Shown one piece after another: positions 43,059-51,182 of a stretch of DNA of 64,000 nt. The position numbers and the translations under genes were made by a program. The stretch is from Massilia eburnea (lineage in GTDB: Bacteria > Pseudomonadota > Gammaproteobacteria > Burkholderiales > Burkholderiaceae_D). Location: positions 253,421 through 317,420 of the forward strand of contig NZ_WNKX01000004.1 of assembly GCF_009720745.1 (NCBI RefSeq), in the 5' to 3' direction. Positions within the stretch are counted from its first letter, which is position 1, and each line of letters opens with the position of its first letter. The notes beneath the pieces are model-generated. The model searched no databases and was not told where the DNA came from. It saw only the letters and a list, made by a program, of their open reading frames with translations.

Positions 43059-43868
43059 ATGACGGCAAAACCATTCAAGCGCATCCTGCTGACGGGCGCT
43101 GCGGGCGGCCTTGGCAAGGTGCTGCGCGATCGCATCAAAGCCTGGTCGGAAGTGGTGCGTTTGAGCGACATCGCCGACATGGGCGAGGCGCGGTCCGGCG
43201 AGGAACTGGTGCAGTGCGACCTGTCCGACAAGGCCGCCGTGCTGAAGCTGATGGAAGGCGTCGATGCGGTATTGCACTTCGGCGGCATTTCGACCGAGGC
43301 GCCGTTCGAAGCGATCATGCAGGCCAATATCCTGGGCGTGGCCAACCTGTACGAGGCCGCGCACAAGCATGGCGTGAAGCGCCTGGTGTTTGCCAGCTCC
43401 AACCATGCGATCGGCTATTACCGCACCACCGATATGCTTGATGCGAACATGCCGACCCGGCCTGACAGCATGTACGGCATTTCGAAGGTGTTCGGCGAAC
43501 AGATGTCGCGCTACTATTACGACCGCTTCGGCCTGGAGACGGTATGCATCCGCATCGGTTCCAGCTTCCCGCAGCCCGCCAACAAGCGCATGATGTCGAC
43601 TTATTTGTCGTATGACGATTTGACCGAGCTGTTGCGCTGCTCGCTGTTCGCGCCGCGCGTGGGACATACCATCGTGTTCGGCATGTCGGACAACGATTCG
43701 GTCTGGTGGGATAACCGTTACGCCGCGCACCTGGGCTATCGGCCGAAAGATTCGTCGTCCAAGTTTGCGCACCTGTTCCCGGACTCCGCCGAGTTCCCGG
43801 AGAAGGACGACATCACGACCATCTACCAGGGCGGGAAATTCCTGCTCGACGGCCCGATGTTCAAGTGA
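43059..43868 (+). CDS. udh: Uronate dehydrogenase
   Basis: 269 aa. A short-chain (extended-type) dehydrogenase with Rossmann motif TGAAGGLG (12-19), active-site Ser in FASSNHAIGYY, and Tyr139/Lys143 in YGISK. Wording such as DNDSVWWDN matches bacterial uronate dehydrogenases, which oxidise galacturonate or glucuronate to the aldaro-lactone with NAD+. The lactone would be opened by the SMP-30-type lactonase (51182) and then used by GarD. It starts 17 bases after garD and overlaps the epimerase gene (GTGA). Confidence 0.9.
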   Translation: MTAKPFKRILLTGAAGGLGKVLRDRIKAWSEVVRLSDIADMGEARSGEELVQCDLSDKAAVLKLMEGVDAVLHFGGISTEAPFEAIMQANILGVANLYEAAHKHGVKRLVFASSNHAIGYYRTTDMLDANMPTRPDSMYGISKVFGEQMSRYYYDRFGLETVCIRIGSSFPQPANKRMMSTYLSYDDLTELLRCSLFAPRVGHTIVFGMSDNDSVWWDNRYAAHLGYRPKDSSSKFAHLFPDSAEFPEKDDITTIYQGGKFLLDGPMFK

Positions 43869-44731
43869 TTGAACTGCGCAGCGGCAGCTTGCGGGCGCTA
43901 GTGCTGCCCGCTGCCGGCGGCGGCCTGGCGCGCCTTGACTGGCGCGGTATGGCTGTCCTGCGTCCCGCACCCGACGGCGTGGCGCAGCCGCTGCCCGGAC
44001 AACTGGCCTGTTTCCCCCTTGTCCCCTGGTCCAACCGGATCGCTCCCGAAGGCTTCGAATTCGAGGGACGCCGCATTGCGCCTGCGCCCACGCGCGAAGG
44101 CGAGCCATGCCCGATTCACGGCGACGGCTGGCGCCTGCCCTGGCAAATCGAGTCCCGCAGCGAAAGCAGCGCCGTGCTGACTCTTGACCGCTGCGATGGG
44201 TCGCCTTTCGCTTTCACCTCCAGCCTGGAGTACGCGCTCGCAGGAAGCGCCTTGCGCATCACGCTGCGAGTCCGCAACCGGGGCGCGTACGCGCTGCCAT
44301 TCGGCCTGGGCCTGCATCCGTGGATGCCATGTCCTGAAGATGCGCTTTTGCGAGCCAAGGCTGATGGCGTGTGGCTCTCGGGCGCAGACAAGCTGCCCGC
44401 AAAGCGTGTCGCGCTGCCGCCCGCCTGGAACTTCTGCGGCGCCGCGCCGCAGCCGCTGCCGCGCGATGGTGTGGACAACGCTTTCACGGGCTGGGATGGC
44501 CGCGCCCAGGTCGACTGGCCGGCGCGCAAGCTGCGGCTGGAGATTGAAGCCGATATGTCTTGCTTCATCCTGTACGCGCCGCCGGGCAAGGACTTTTTCT
44601 GCTTCGAGCCCGTCGATCATCCGATCAACGCCCACAACTTGCCGGGCGGCGTATCGGCCAATGGGCTAAGCGTGCTGGCGCCCGGCCAGGCCCTGTCGCG
44701 CACCGTGGTCTTCACCGCCGAGGATCTCTGA
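43865..44731 (+). CDS. Aldose 1-epimerase (mutarotase) family protein
   Basis: 288 aa, starting with GTG 43865 that overlaps the udh stop. Mutarotase motifs are visible: WSNRIAPEGFEFEG (Asn/Arg substrate contacts), HGDGWRLPW, GLGLHPWMPC with the catalytic-region His, and the acidic FCFEPVDHPINAHNL near the C-terminus. It probably interconverts anomers of galacturonate, supplying the form oxidised by uronate dehydrogenase. Coupling to udh supports this. Confidence 0.82.
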   Translation: MIELRSGSLRALVLPAAGGGLARLDWRGMAVLRPAPDGVAQPLPGQLACFPLVPWSNRIAPEGFEFEGRRIAPAPTREGEPCPIHGDGWRLPWQIESRSESSAVLTLDRCDGSPFAFTSSLEYALAGSALRITLRVRNRGAYALPFGLGLHPWMPCPEDALLRAKADGVWLSGADKLPAKRVALPPAWNFCGAAPQPLPRDGVDNAFTGWDGRAQVDWPARKLRLEIEADMSCFILYAPPGKDFFCFEPVDHPINAHNLPGGVSANGLSVLAPGQALSRTVVFTAEDL

Positions 44732-44742
44732 GCGGGGAACGT

Positions 44743-45456
44743 TCACTCCGAGGTAATGGCAGGTTTGGTCAGCGGACCAAGAGCAGGGAACAGCCGCAGC
44801 AATTCTTGCGCCGCCATATCGCCGAAGAAGCGGCCGCCTTTCGGGCCGAGGTGGGTGTAGTCGAAGCCCGCGCCTTTCGGCTGCGCCAGCGCATCCGCCT
44901 CGGCCGAACCCATGGACTGCACTGCCGCCAGCGACAGCGCATTCAGGTCCAGCAATGCCGCGCCTTCGCGCCGCGCCACCTCGCGCGCGGCCGATGCCCA
45001 CGGCGCCAGGTCGTTCCACACATAGCCGTTGCGGAAGCTGCGGCGGGTGAGCGATGTGACCAGGACCGGCACGCCGCCGTCGGCCTTCACGTCCGCGACA
45101 TAGCGCGCCAGGTTGGCGGGATACTCCTGCACCAGGTCCGTCGAGCGCCCCGGTTTTCCGGGCTGGTCGTTGTGGCCGAACTGCACCAGCACATACGTTG
45201 TGCGGAAGCCAGCGCCATCGCGCAGCAGCGCCTGCACCTGGTCCCACCGCCCCTCTGCGCGGAAGGATTTGGAACTGCGCCCGTTCATGGCGAGATTGAT
45301 GCAGATGGTATCGGCACGCTGCCGGCGGCAAAGGTAATCGCCGTAACCGCCGCCGCTGGCGACAGTCGAATCGCCGACCAGGATGATGCGGTCAGCGGCG
45401 CAGGCCGGAACGGTCAAGGCAAAGGCGAGGGACAACGAAAGGATATGGCGCAGCAT
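44743..45456 (-). CDS. SGNH-type rhamnogalacturonan acetylesterase (CE12-like)
   Basis: 237 aa with a signal peptide (MLRHILSLSLAFALTVPACA). SGNH blocks are clear: GDSTVASGGGYGDYL (nucleophile Ser), INLAMNGRSSKSF (Gly), VQFGHNDQPGK (Asn) and FDYTHLGPKGGRFF (Asp-x-x-His). Such enzymes remove acetyl groups from rhamnogalacturonan I so that other enzymes can act. It is convergent with the epimerase gene; two FadR-type operators lie upstream at 45488-45521. Confidence 0.85.
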   Translation of the reverse strand: MLRHILSLSLAFALTVPACAADRIILVGDSTVASGGGYGDYLCRRQRADTICINLAMNGRSSKSFRAEGRWDQVQALLRDGAGFRTTYVLVQFGHNDQPGKPGRSTDLVQEYPANLARYVADVKADGGVPVLVTSLTRRSFRNGYVWNDLAPWASAAREVARREGAALLDLNALSLAAVQSMGSAEADALAQPKGAGFDYTHLGPKGGRFFGDMAAQELLRLFPALGPLTKPAITSE

Positions 45457-45487
45457 GAGACTCCCCTGAAGTTCGTCCCATTTTATT

Positions 45488-45498
45488 TTGGCCTGACC
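45488..45498. promoter_or_regulatory. FadR-type operator B1
   Basis: TTGGCCTGACC, the reverse-oriented form of the TTGGTCAGGCCAA motif, 32 bases upstream of the CE12-like esterase start. Confidence 0.55.
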
Positions 45499-45509
45499 GA
45501 GGTTTCAAG

Positions 45510-45521
45510 TGGTCAGGCCAA
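45510..45521. promoter_or_regulatory. FadR-type operator B2
   Basis: TGGTCAGGCCAA, spaced about two helical turns from B1. It lies between the esterase start and the stop codon of the GntR-type gene. Confidence 0.6.
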
Positions 45522-45526
45522 AAAAA

Positions 45527-46225
45527 TCAGCCGCGCGAGAAGGTCTTGGTCACGCGTTCCAGGTGGGCGCGCATGGCCTGGCGGGCGCCGGCCGCGTCGT
45601 GCGCCGCGATGGCCGCCACGATATTGCGGTGGTCGTTCAGCGTGTTCTGGCGCAGGTCTTCTGTCTGGAAGTGTTCCTTCAGCTTATGCCACATGGAGCC
45701 GCGCTGGTTCCACAGCGTTTCCACCACGCCGACCAGCGCCGTATTGCCGGTAGCGCGCGCAATGGCCAGGTGGAAGTTGCGGTCGGCTGCCTCATTGCTG
45801 GCGCGGTCTGCGTGATGCTGTTCCATTTCCGCCGCGGCGCGCAGGATCGCATCGATCGCCGAATCGGTCGCCATCTTGGCTGCAATGGCCGCCACTTCGG
45901 ACTCAATCAAACGGCGCGCCGCCAGCACTTCGAACGGTCCCGGGCCGCCTTCGGTCACGTCGGAAGGGGAGTTGGCTTGCTCGCTGACATAGACGCCGGA
46001 GCCGCCGCGCACTTCGACGATTCCGGACAGCTCCAGCGCAATCAGCGCTTCACGCAGGGAGGCGCGGCTGACATTGAGTTTGACGGACAGTTCCCGCTCG
46101 GCCGGCAAGCGCGTGCCGGGCTTGATGTTCTCGGCGCGGATCAGGTCCTGGATCTTGGCGGCGACAACGCGGTACAGCCGTTGTTCGGCTGGATGGGGCT
46201 CCGTTGCGGCAGTTTTCTTGGTCAT
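45527..46225 (-). CDS. FadR-subfamily GntR transcriptional regulator (pectin locus repressor 1)
   Basis: 232 aa from ATG 46225. The winged HTH (~18-85) includes RLPAERELSVKLNVSRASLREALIALELSGIV; the FCD ligand domain (~95-230) carries the metal-binding His pattern (FHLAIARATGN, LNDHRNIVAAI, MRAHLERV). FCD domains bind small carboxylates with the help of a metal. A TTGGTCTGGCCAA site lies 44 bases upstream of its start, and four similar sites mark other genes of the locus, so it likely represses the GH105, garD and esterase units and itself until a uronate-derived signal binds. Confidence 0.88.
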   Translation of the reverse strand: MTKKTAATEPHPAEQRLYRVVAAKIQDLIRAENIKPGTRLPAERELSVKLNVSRASLREALIALELSGIVEVRGGSGVYVSEQANSPSDVTEGGPGPFEVLAARRLIESEVAAIAAKMATDSAIDAILRAAAEMEQHHADRASNEAADRNFHLAIARATGNTALVGVVETLWNQRGSMWHKLKEHFQTEDLRQNTLNDHRNIVAAIAAHDAAGARQAMRAHLERVTKTFSRG

Positions 46226-46268
46226 GCGGCGACCGCTTTCTGAAGGGGATTGGTCGCCCGATTTTAAT

Positions 46269-46281
46269 TTGGTCTGGCCAA
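46269..46281. promoter_or_regulatory. FadR-type operator C
   Basis: TTGGTCTGGCCAA, in the space between the two divergent GntR-type genes and nearer to the first. Suggests autoregulation. Confidence 0.65.
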
Positions 46282-46317
46282 TTTCGCAAGAAAACAACAT
46301 CCTGGATGTCTCTGATA

Positions 46318-46348
46318 AGATGTCTGACATCTTTTTGACATGTATAAT
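46318..46348 (+). promoter_or_regulatory. Operator and -10 of the second GntR gene
   Basis: AGATGTCTGACATCT (46318-46332) is a perfect 15-base dyad with a single central base, different from the other operator. TATAAT follows at 46343-46348, so the dyad covers the -35 region: a classic repressor position. The ATG at 46355 is only six bases after the -10. Confidence 0.65.
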
Positions 46349-46354
46349 GCCGGC

Positions 46355-47086
46355 ATGACTATCCTTCCACGCAAGCGACATACCCTGGCCCAGGGCGTCG
46401 TCGAACAGATCAGCGCCAGCATCAACAGCGGCGTGCTGAAACCCGGCGACAAGCTGCCCACCGAATCGGCCATCATGGAGCAGCATGGCATCAGCCGCAC
46501 CGTGGTGCGCGAAGCGATTTCGCACCTGCAGGCGGCCGGCCTGGTGCAGACCCGCCATGGCATCGGCACCTTCGTGCTGGAGAAACCGCGCGGCAACGGA
46601 GGCCTTGGCATCGACGCCGAAAGCATCGTCACCGTGCGCGACGTGCTGGCCATCCTCGAACTGCGCATCAGCATGGAAACCGAGACCGCAGGCCTGGCCG
46701 CGACCCGCCGCAACGAGCAGCAAGTGGCTGAACTGGCGCAGGCGCTGGAAGACATGCGGCAGGCGATGGAGCAGGGCCGCGCCTCGGTGGAAGCCGACCG
46801 CCGCTTCCACCTGGTGATCGCCAAGGCGACCGGCAACCGCTATTTCGTCGACATCCTCGGCCAGCTTGGCCAGGCTATCATCCCGCGCGCCCGCGTCAAC
46901 ACCGCCGGCCTGGCGCAAGACCGCCCGGCCGACTATCTGGAACGCGTGCACCGCGAGCACGAAGACATCTTCCGCGCCATCCAGCGCCAGGACCCCGAAG
47001 CAGCACGCGCCGCCATGCGCACCCACCTTTCCAACTCGCGCGAACGCCTGCTGCAAGCCCAGCAACGTTTCGAAAACGCCGCCTAG
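46355..47086 (+). CDS. FadR-subfamily GntR transcriptional regulator 2
   Basis: 243 aa from ATG 46355; a GTG/ATG further up would overlap the TATAAT. The HTH is at ~10-75 (KLPTESAIMEQHGISRTVVREAISHLQAAGLV); the FCD domain has FHLVIAKATGN, VHREHEDIFRAI and MRTHLSNS, supplying the metal ligands. It points toward kdgD, the aldehyde dehydrogenase, the transporter and the lactonase, and probably controls that unit. It differs from repressor 1 in its recognition helix (RTVVREA versus RASLREA), matching the different dyads. The transcript seems leaderless. Confidence 0.86.
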   Translation: MTILPRKRHTLAQGVVEQISASINSGVLKPGDKLPTESAIMEQHGISRTVVREAISHLQAAGLVQTRHGIGTFVLEKPRGNGGLGIDAESIVTVRDVLAILELRISMETETAGLAATRRNEQQVAELAQALEDMRQAMEQGRASVEADRRFHLVIAKATGNRYFVDILGQLGQAIIPRARVNTAGLAQDRPADYLERVHREHEDIFRAIQRQDPEAARAAMRTHLSNSRERLLQAQQRFENAA

Positions 47087-47141
47087 AAAAAAAAGGGGAC
47101 GTAACGCTTTTTCGCAGAAAAAGCGTTACGTCCCTTTTTTT
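47087..47141. repeat. Long inverted repeat (copy 2 of AAAAAGGGGACGTA hairpin)
   Basis: Arms at 47090-47112 and 47118-47139 begin AAAAAGGGGACGTA and pair with one bulged G around a CGCAG loop, followed by a T-tract. It starts right after the GntR stop. Compared with copy 1 (11044), the inner CCCC has become ACGC and the opposite GGGG has become GCGT, so pairing is kept. Likely a terminator between the regulator and kdgD. Confidence 0.75.
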
Positions 47142-47163
47142 CGCTTGCGTTCGTTTAAACTAG

Positions 47164-47183
47164 GTTGTACGATGACTTACAAC
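47164..47183. promoter_or_regulatory. Dyad upstream of kdgD
   Basis: GTTGTA-N8-TACAAC, a perfect six-base dyad 39 bases before the kdgD start. A possible operator for one of the GntR regulators; it does not match the other two operator motifs. Confidence 0.4.
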
Positions 47184-47221
47184 TGATCTTCATCAAAACA
47201 ACCACACTTAGGAGTTGCACC

Positions 47222-48139
47222 ATGTCGCTGTCCCCGCAAGAACTCAAGAAAGTCATGTCCTCCGGCCTGTTGTCCTTCCCGATCACCGATTTTGACGCTG
47301 ACGGCAACTTCAACGCCAAGACCTATGCCGAACGCCTCGACTGGCTGGCGCCATACGGCGCGAGCGCACTGTTCGCTGCCGGCGGCACCGGCGAGTTCTT
47401 CTCGCTGACCGGCCCTGAGTACTCGCAAGTGATCAAGGTCGCCGTGGAATCGTGCAAAGGCAAGGTGCCGCTGCTGGCCGGTACCGGCGGCCCGACCCGC
47501 CAGGCGATCGCCTACGCACAGGAAGCCGAGCGCCTGGGCGCCGACGGCCTGCTGCTGCTGCCGCACTACCTGACCGAAGCCAGCCAGGATGGCCTGATCG
47601 AACACGTGGCCCAGGTTTGCGAGTCCGTGAAGATTGGCGTTATCGTCTACAACCGCGCCAACTGCCGCCTCACTGCCAACTCGCTCGCCATCCTGGCGGC
47701 GCGCTGCCCGAACCTGATCGGCTTCAAGGACGGCGTGGGCGACATCGAATTGATGGTGCAGATCTACCGCAAGCTGGGCGACCGCTTCTCCTACCTGGGC
47801 GGCCTGCCGACTGCGGAAGTCTACGCCGGCGCCTACAAGGCCCTGGGCACCCCGGTCTACTCCTCCGCCGTGTTCAACTTCGTGCCGCAGCTGGCGATGG
47901 ACTTCTATCACGCCACCGCCGCCGGCAACACCGCCGAAACCGACCGCATGCTGGACGAGTTCTTCCTGCCATACCTGGAAATCCGCAACCGCAAGGCCGG
48001 CTACGCAGTGTCGATCGTCAAGGCCGGCGCCCGCCTGGTTGGCCATTCCGGCGGCCCGGTACGCGCTCCGCTGACCGACCTGACTGCGGAAGAAGACCAG
48101 ATGCTGCTGGCGCTGATCAAAAAATCGGGTGCGCAATAA
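47222..48139 (+). CDS. kdgD: 5-dehydro-4-deoxyglucarate dehydratase
   Basis: 305 aa from 47222 (TAGGAG site). A DHDPS/NAL-family TIM barrel: GGTGE at 54-58, [10 protein letters not shown] with the catalytic Tyr143, and Schiff-base Lys169 in [10 protein letters not shown]. These residues and the wording match KdgD, which turns 5-keto-4-deoxy-glucarate into 2-oxoglutarate semialdehyde with loss of water and CO2. It takes the product of GarD and hands on to the aldehyde dehydrogenase encoded next; the two genes overlap by one base (TAATG). Confidence 0.93.
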   Translation: MSLSPQELKKVMSSGLLSFPITDFDADGNFNAKTYAERLDWLAPYGASALFAAGGTGEFFSLTGPEYSQVIKVAVESCKGKVPLLAGTGGPTRQAIAYAQEAERLGADGLLLLPHYLTEASQDGLIEHVAQVCESVKIGVIVYNRANCRLTANSLAILAARCPNLIGFKDGVGDIELMVQIYRKLGDRFSYLGGLPTAEVYAGAYKALGTPVYSSAVFNFVPQLAMDFYHATAAGNTAETDRMLDEFFLPYLEIRNRKAGYAVSIVKAGARLVGHSGGPVRAPLTDLTAEEDQMLLALIKKSGAQ

Positions 48140-49719
48140 TGCAGATCACCGGTCACATGATCATCGGCCAGCAGCTGGTGCGCGGCGCAGCCGGCACCCA
48201 GCTGGCCTTCAACCCCGCCACGCGGCAAGACCTGCAGCCGGCATTCGGCCAGGCCGAGCCGGCGGACGTGGAGCGCGCCTGCGCGTTGGCCGAACAGGCT
48301 TTCGACGCTTACCGCGCCACCACGCCGGCAGTGCGCGCCGCCTTCCTGGAGGCTGTGGCCGGCAATATCGACGCGCTGGGCGCCACCCTGACCGAACGCG
48401 CCATGGCCGAAACCGGCCTGCCGCAAGCCCGCCTGGAAGGTGAGCGCGGCCGCACCGTCAACCAATTGCGCCTGTTCGCCAAAGTCGTGCGTGATGGCCA
48501 CTGGCAGGGCGCCACGCTGGATTCCGCGCTGCCGCAGCGTACCCCGCCGCGCCCTGACCTGCGCTTGCGCAAGATCCCGGTCGGTCCTGTCGCCGTCTTC
48601 GGCGCCTCCAACTTCCCGCTGGCCTTCTCGGTGGCGGGCGGCGATACCGCCTCCGCATTGGCCGCCGGCTGCCCGGTGGTGGTGAAGGCGCATGCCGCCC
48701 ACCCTGGCACCTCCGAGCTGGTGGCGCGCGCCGTGCAGAAAGCTGTCGCCGACTGCGGCATTCCGGAAGGCGTGTTCTCCATGGTCCACGGCAATGGCCG
48801 CGTGATCGGCCAGGCGCTGGTGGCCAACCCGTTCATCAAGGCGGTTGGCTTCACCGGTTCGCGCCAGGGCGGTACCGCACTGATGCGCACTGCCGCTGCG
48901 CGCCACGAGCCGATTCCCGTGTACGCCGAGATGAGCTCCATTAATCCGGTCTTCATGCTGCCGTCAGTGCTGGCAGCGAACGCCGAAGCATTGGGCGCCG
49001 CCTTCGTCGAATCGCTGACCATGGGCGTGGGGCAGTTCTGCACCAACCCCGGCCTGGTGATCGGCGTGGCCGGTCCCGGCTTCGACCGCTTCGCCGCCGC
49101 CGCTGCGGCCGCGTTGCAGGCGAAGGGCGCCGGCACCATGCTGACCGCCGGCATCCACGATGCCTACGAATCGGGTATCGGCCGCCTGACGGGCGCCGAT
49201 GGCGTGCAAGTGCTGGCAAAAGGCCGGCCGGAAGGCGCAGGCTGCGCAGCGCAGGCTGCACTGTTCCGCGTCGACGCCGCCACCTTTGCCGCCAGCCACG
49301 CGCTGCAGGAAGAAGTGTTCGGCCCGGCCTCGCTGTTGATCGCCTGCCGCGACGAAGCCGAAATGCTGCGTCTCGCCGCCGGACTGGAAGGGCAACTGAC
49401 CGCCACCGTGCACTGCACGGCCGACGACCACGCGCTGGCGGCCAGACTGTTGCCGACGCTGGAGCGCAAGGCGGGCCGCGTGCTGTTCAACGGCTTCCCG
49501 ACCGGCGTCGAAGTGTGCCACGCCATGGTGCACGGCGGCCCGTTCCCGGCCACCTCGGACAACCGCACCACGTCCGTCGGCGCACTGGCGATCGAGCGCT
49601 TCCTGCGTCCGGTAAGCTACCAGAACGTGCCACCAGCCTTGCTGCCGCCGGCGCTGCAGGACGATAATCCATTGGGCCTTGCGCGCCTGGTGGATGGAGA
49701 GCTGCGTACGGCAGTTTGA
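48139..49719 (+). CDS. 2-oxoglutarate semialdehyde (2,5-dioxovalerate) dehydrogenase
   Basis: 526 aa. The start at 48139 overlaps the kdgD stop. Aldehyde dehydrogenase superfamily, NADP-type long form: GASNFPLAF (Asn transition-state residue), [10 protein letters not shown], general-base Glu264 in [12 protein letters not shown], nucleophile Cys301 in GQFCTNPG, and [10 protein letters not shown] near the end. With KdgD upstream the substrate is almost certainly 2-oxoglutarate semialdehyde, giving 2-oxoglutarate for the TCA cycle. The ~20-residue C-terminal tail is typical of this group. Confidence 0.9.
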   Translation: MQITGHMIIGQQLVRGAAGTQLAFNPATRQDLQPAFGQAEPADVERACALAEQAFDAYRATTPAVRAAFLEAVAGNIDALGATLTERAMAETGLPQARLEGERGRTVNQLRLFAKVVRDGHWQGATLDSALPQRTPPRPDLRLRKIPVGPVAVFGASNFPLAFSVAGGDTASALAAGCPVVVKAHAAHPGTSELVARAVQKAVADCGIPEGVFSMVHGNGRVIGQALVANPFIKAVGFTGSRQGGTALMRTAAARHEPIPVYAEMSSINPVFMLPSVLAANAEALGAAFVESLTMGVGQFCTNPGLVIGVAGPGFDRFAAAAAAALQAKGAGTMLTAGIHDAYESGIGRLTGADGVQVLAKGRPEGAGCAAQAALFRVDAATFAASHALQEEVFGPASLLIACRDEAEMLRLAAGLEGQLTATVHCTADDHALAARLLPTLERKAGRVLFNGFPTGVEVCHAMVHGGPFPATSDNRTTSVGALAIERFLRPVSYQNVPPALLPPALQDDNPLGLARLVDGELRTAV

Positions 49720-49729
49720 TCAGGTAGTA

Positions 49730-49751
49730 CGGCCGGGGGAGACACCGGCCG
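49730..49751 (+). terminator. Hairpin between aldehyde dehydrogenase and transporter genes
   Basis: Seven-base perfect stem CGGCCGG / CCGGCCG around an eight-base loop, followed by CTTTAGCTTTT. A weak terminator or a processing hairpin that could lower expression of the downstream transporter. Confidence 0.45.
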
Positions 49752-49772
49752 CTTTAGCTTTTAAAAGAAACC

Positions 49773-51182
49773 ATGAATCAGCCCAACCCGCAAGCCGCCG
49801 GCCTCGCAGCCGAACCGGCAGCCGCCATCGGTAAATACCGCTGGACCATCTGTGGCCTGCTGTTCTTCGCCACCACCATCAACTACCTCGACCGCCAGGT
49901 GCTGTCGCTGCTGGCGCCTTCGCTGTCGAAGGAGTTCGGCTGGTCCAACACCGACTACGCCAATATCGCCGCCGTCTTCCAGTTCGTGTACGCCATCGCG
50001 ATGCTGTTCGCCGGCCGCGTGATCGACAAGATGGGCACCCGCCGCGCCTTCGTGCTGGCGATCGTCGTATGGTCCCTGGGCGCCGTGCTGCACGCCTATT
50101 CGGTCTCTGTCGGCACTACCGTTTCGAATCTCCTGGCCGCCGTCGGCATCGCTGCCGTGCCGGTTTCGGTGGCCGGCTTCATGGTCGGCCGCGCCGTGCT
50201 GGCGCTGGGCGAAGCGGGCAACTTCCCGGCCGCCATCAAAGCCACTGCGGAATACTTCCCGAAGAAGGAACGCTCCTTCGCCACCGGCATCTTCAACTCC
50301 GGCGCCAATATCGGCGCCATCCTGGCGCCGATCACGGTGCCGGTGATCGCCGAAGTGTGGGGCTGGCAGGCTGCCTTCATCATCATCGGCGCCATTGGAT
50401 TCGTGTGGATGGGCTTCTGGCTGGTGTTCTACGAAACGCCCGCCAGGCAGAAACGCCTGTCGCGCGCGGAACTCGATTACATCAACAGCGACGCCGAAGC
50501 GCCCGCTGCGCCGGCCGCCGCTGGCGGGGCGCCGCGCAAGGCATCCTGGTTCAAGCTGCTGTCCTACCGCCAGACCTGGGCCTTCACCATCGGTAAGTTC
50601 ATGACCGACGGCGTGTGGTGGTTCTTCCTTTTCTGGCTGCCCAAGTTCATGTCGGCGCAGTACGGCGTATCGGGCACCGAAATGGTGATGCCGCTCGCGG
50701 TGCTGTATTCGATGACCATGTTCGGCTCCATTGGCGGTGGCTGGTTCCCCACCTTCTTCATCAATCGCGGCGCCAGCGTCTACCACGGCCGCATGCGCGC
50801 CATGCTCACCATCGCGGTGTTCCCGCTGGCGGTGCTGCTGGCGCAGCCTCTTGGCTACCTGGGCATCTGGGTGCCGGTGATCCTGATCGGCATTGGCGCC
50901 TCCGCGCACCAGGCCTGGTCGGCCAACCTGTTCACCACCGTGTCCGATATGTTCCCGAAGCACAGCGTCGGCTCGGTGGTCGGCATCGGCGGCATGGCCG
51001 GTGGCCTCGGCGGCGTCCTGATCACCAAGGTGGCCGGCAAGCTGTTCGACTACTACGGCGCGCTGGGCCATATCCAGACCGGCTACATGATCATGTTCAC
51101 CTTCTGCGCGCTGGCCTACCTGAGCGCATGGTGCATCATGAAGGCGCTGGTGCCGGCCCACAAGGAAATCACGGACCTGTGA
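49773..51182 (+). CDS. MFS transporter, anion:cation symporter family (probable hexuronate importer, ExuT-like)
   Basis: 469 aa, about 12 membrane segments. The first span holds CGLLFFATTINYLDRQVLSLL, followed by the MFS loop motif FAGRVIDKMGTRRAF, and the second half has HGRMRAMLTIAV. These are the wording of the ACS/ExuT group, which imports galacturonate or glucuronate with protons. It sits in the galacturonate operon, so uronate uptake is the best call; galactarate import (GarP-like) is the alternative. Overlaps the lactonase gene by one base (TGATG). Confidence 0.85.
   Translation: MNQPNPQAAGLAAEPAAAIGKYRWTICGLLFFATTINYLDRQVLSLLAPSLSKEFGWSNTDYANIAAVFQFVYAIAMLFAGRVIDKMGTRRAFVLAIVVWSLGAVLHAYSVSVGTTVSNLLAAVGIAAVPVSVAGFMVGRAVLALGEAGNFPAAIKATAEYFPKKERSFATGIFNSGANIGAILAPITVPVIAEVWGWQAAFIIIGAIGFVWMGFWLVFYETPARQKRLSRAELDYINSDAEAPAAPAAAGGAPRKASWFKLLSYRQTWAFTIGKFMTDGVWWFFLFWLPKFMSAQYGVSGTEMVMPLAVLYSMTMFGSIGGGWFPTFFINRGASVYHGRMRAMLTIAVFPLAVLLAQPLGYLGIWVPVILIGIGASAHQAWSANLFTTVSDMFPKHSVGSVVGIGGMAGGLGGVLITKVAGKLFDYYGALGHIQTGYMIMFTFCALAYLSAWCIMKALVPAHKEITDL

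Noticed and set aside
45527-47065. A continuous 512-codon open frame on the minus strand that would fuse the first GntR protein to an N-terminal extension.
   Set aside because: The extension is antisense to the second GntR gene and crosses two operators and a promoter. The HTH of regulator 1 starts right after ATG 46225, so the open frame is a GC-bias effect.
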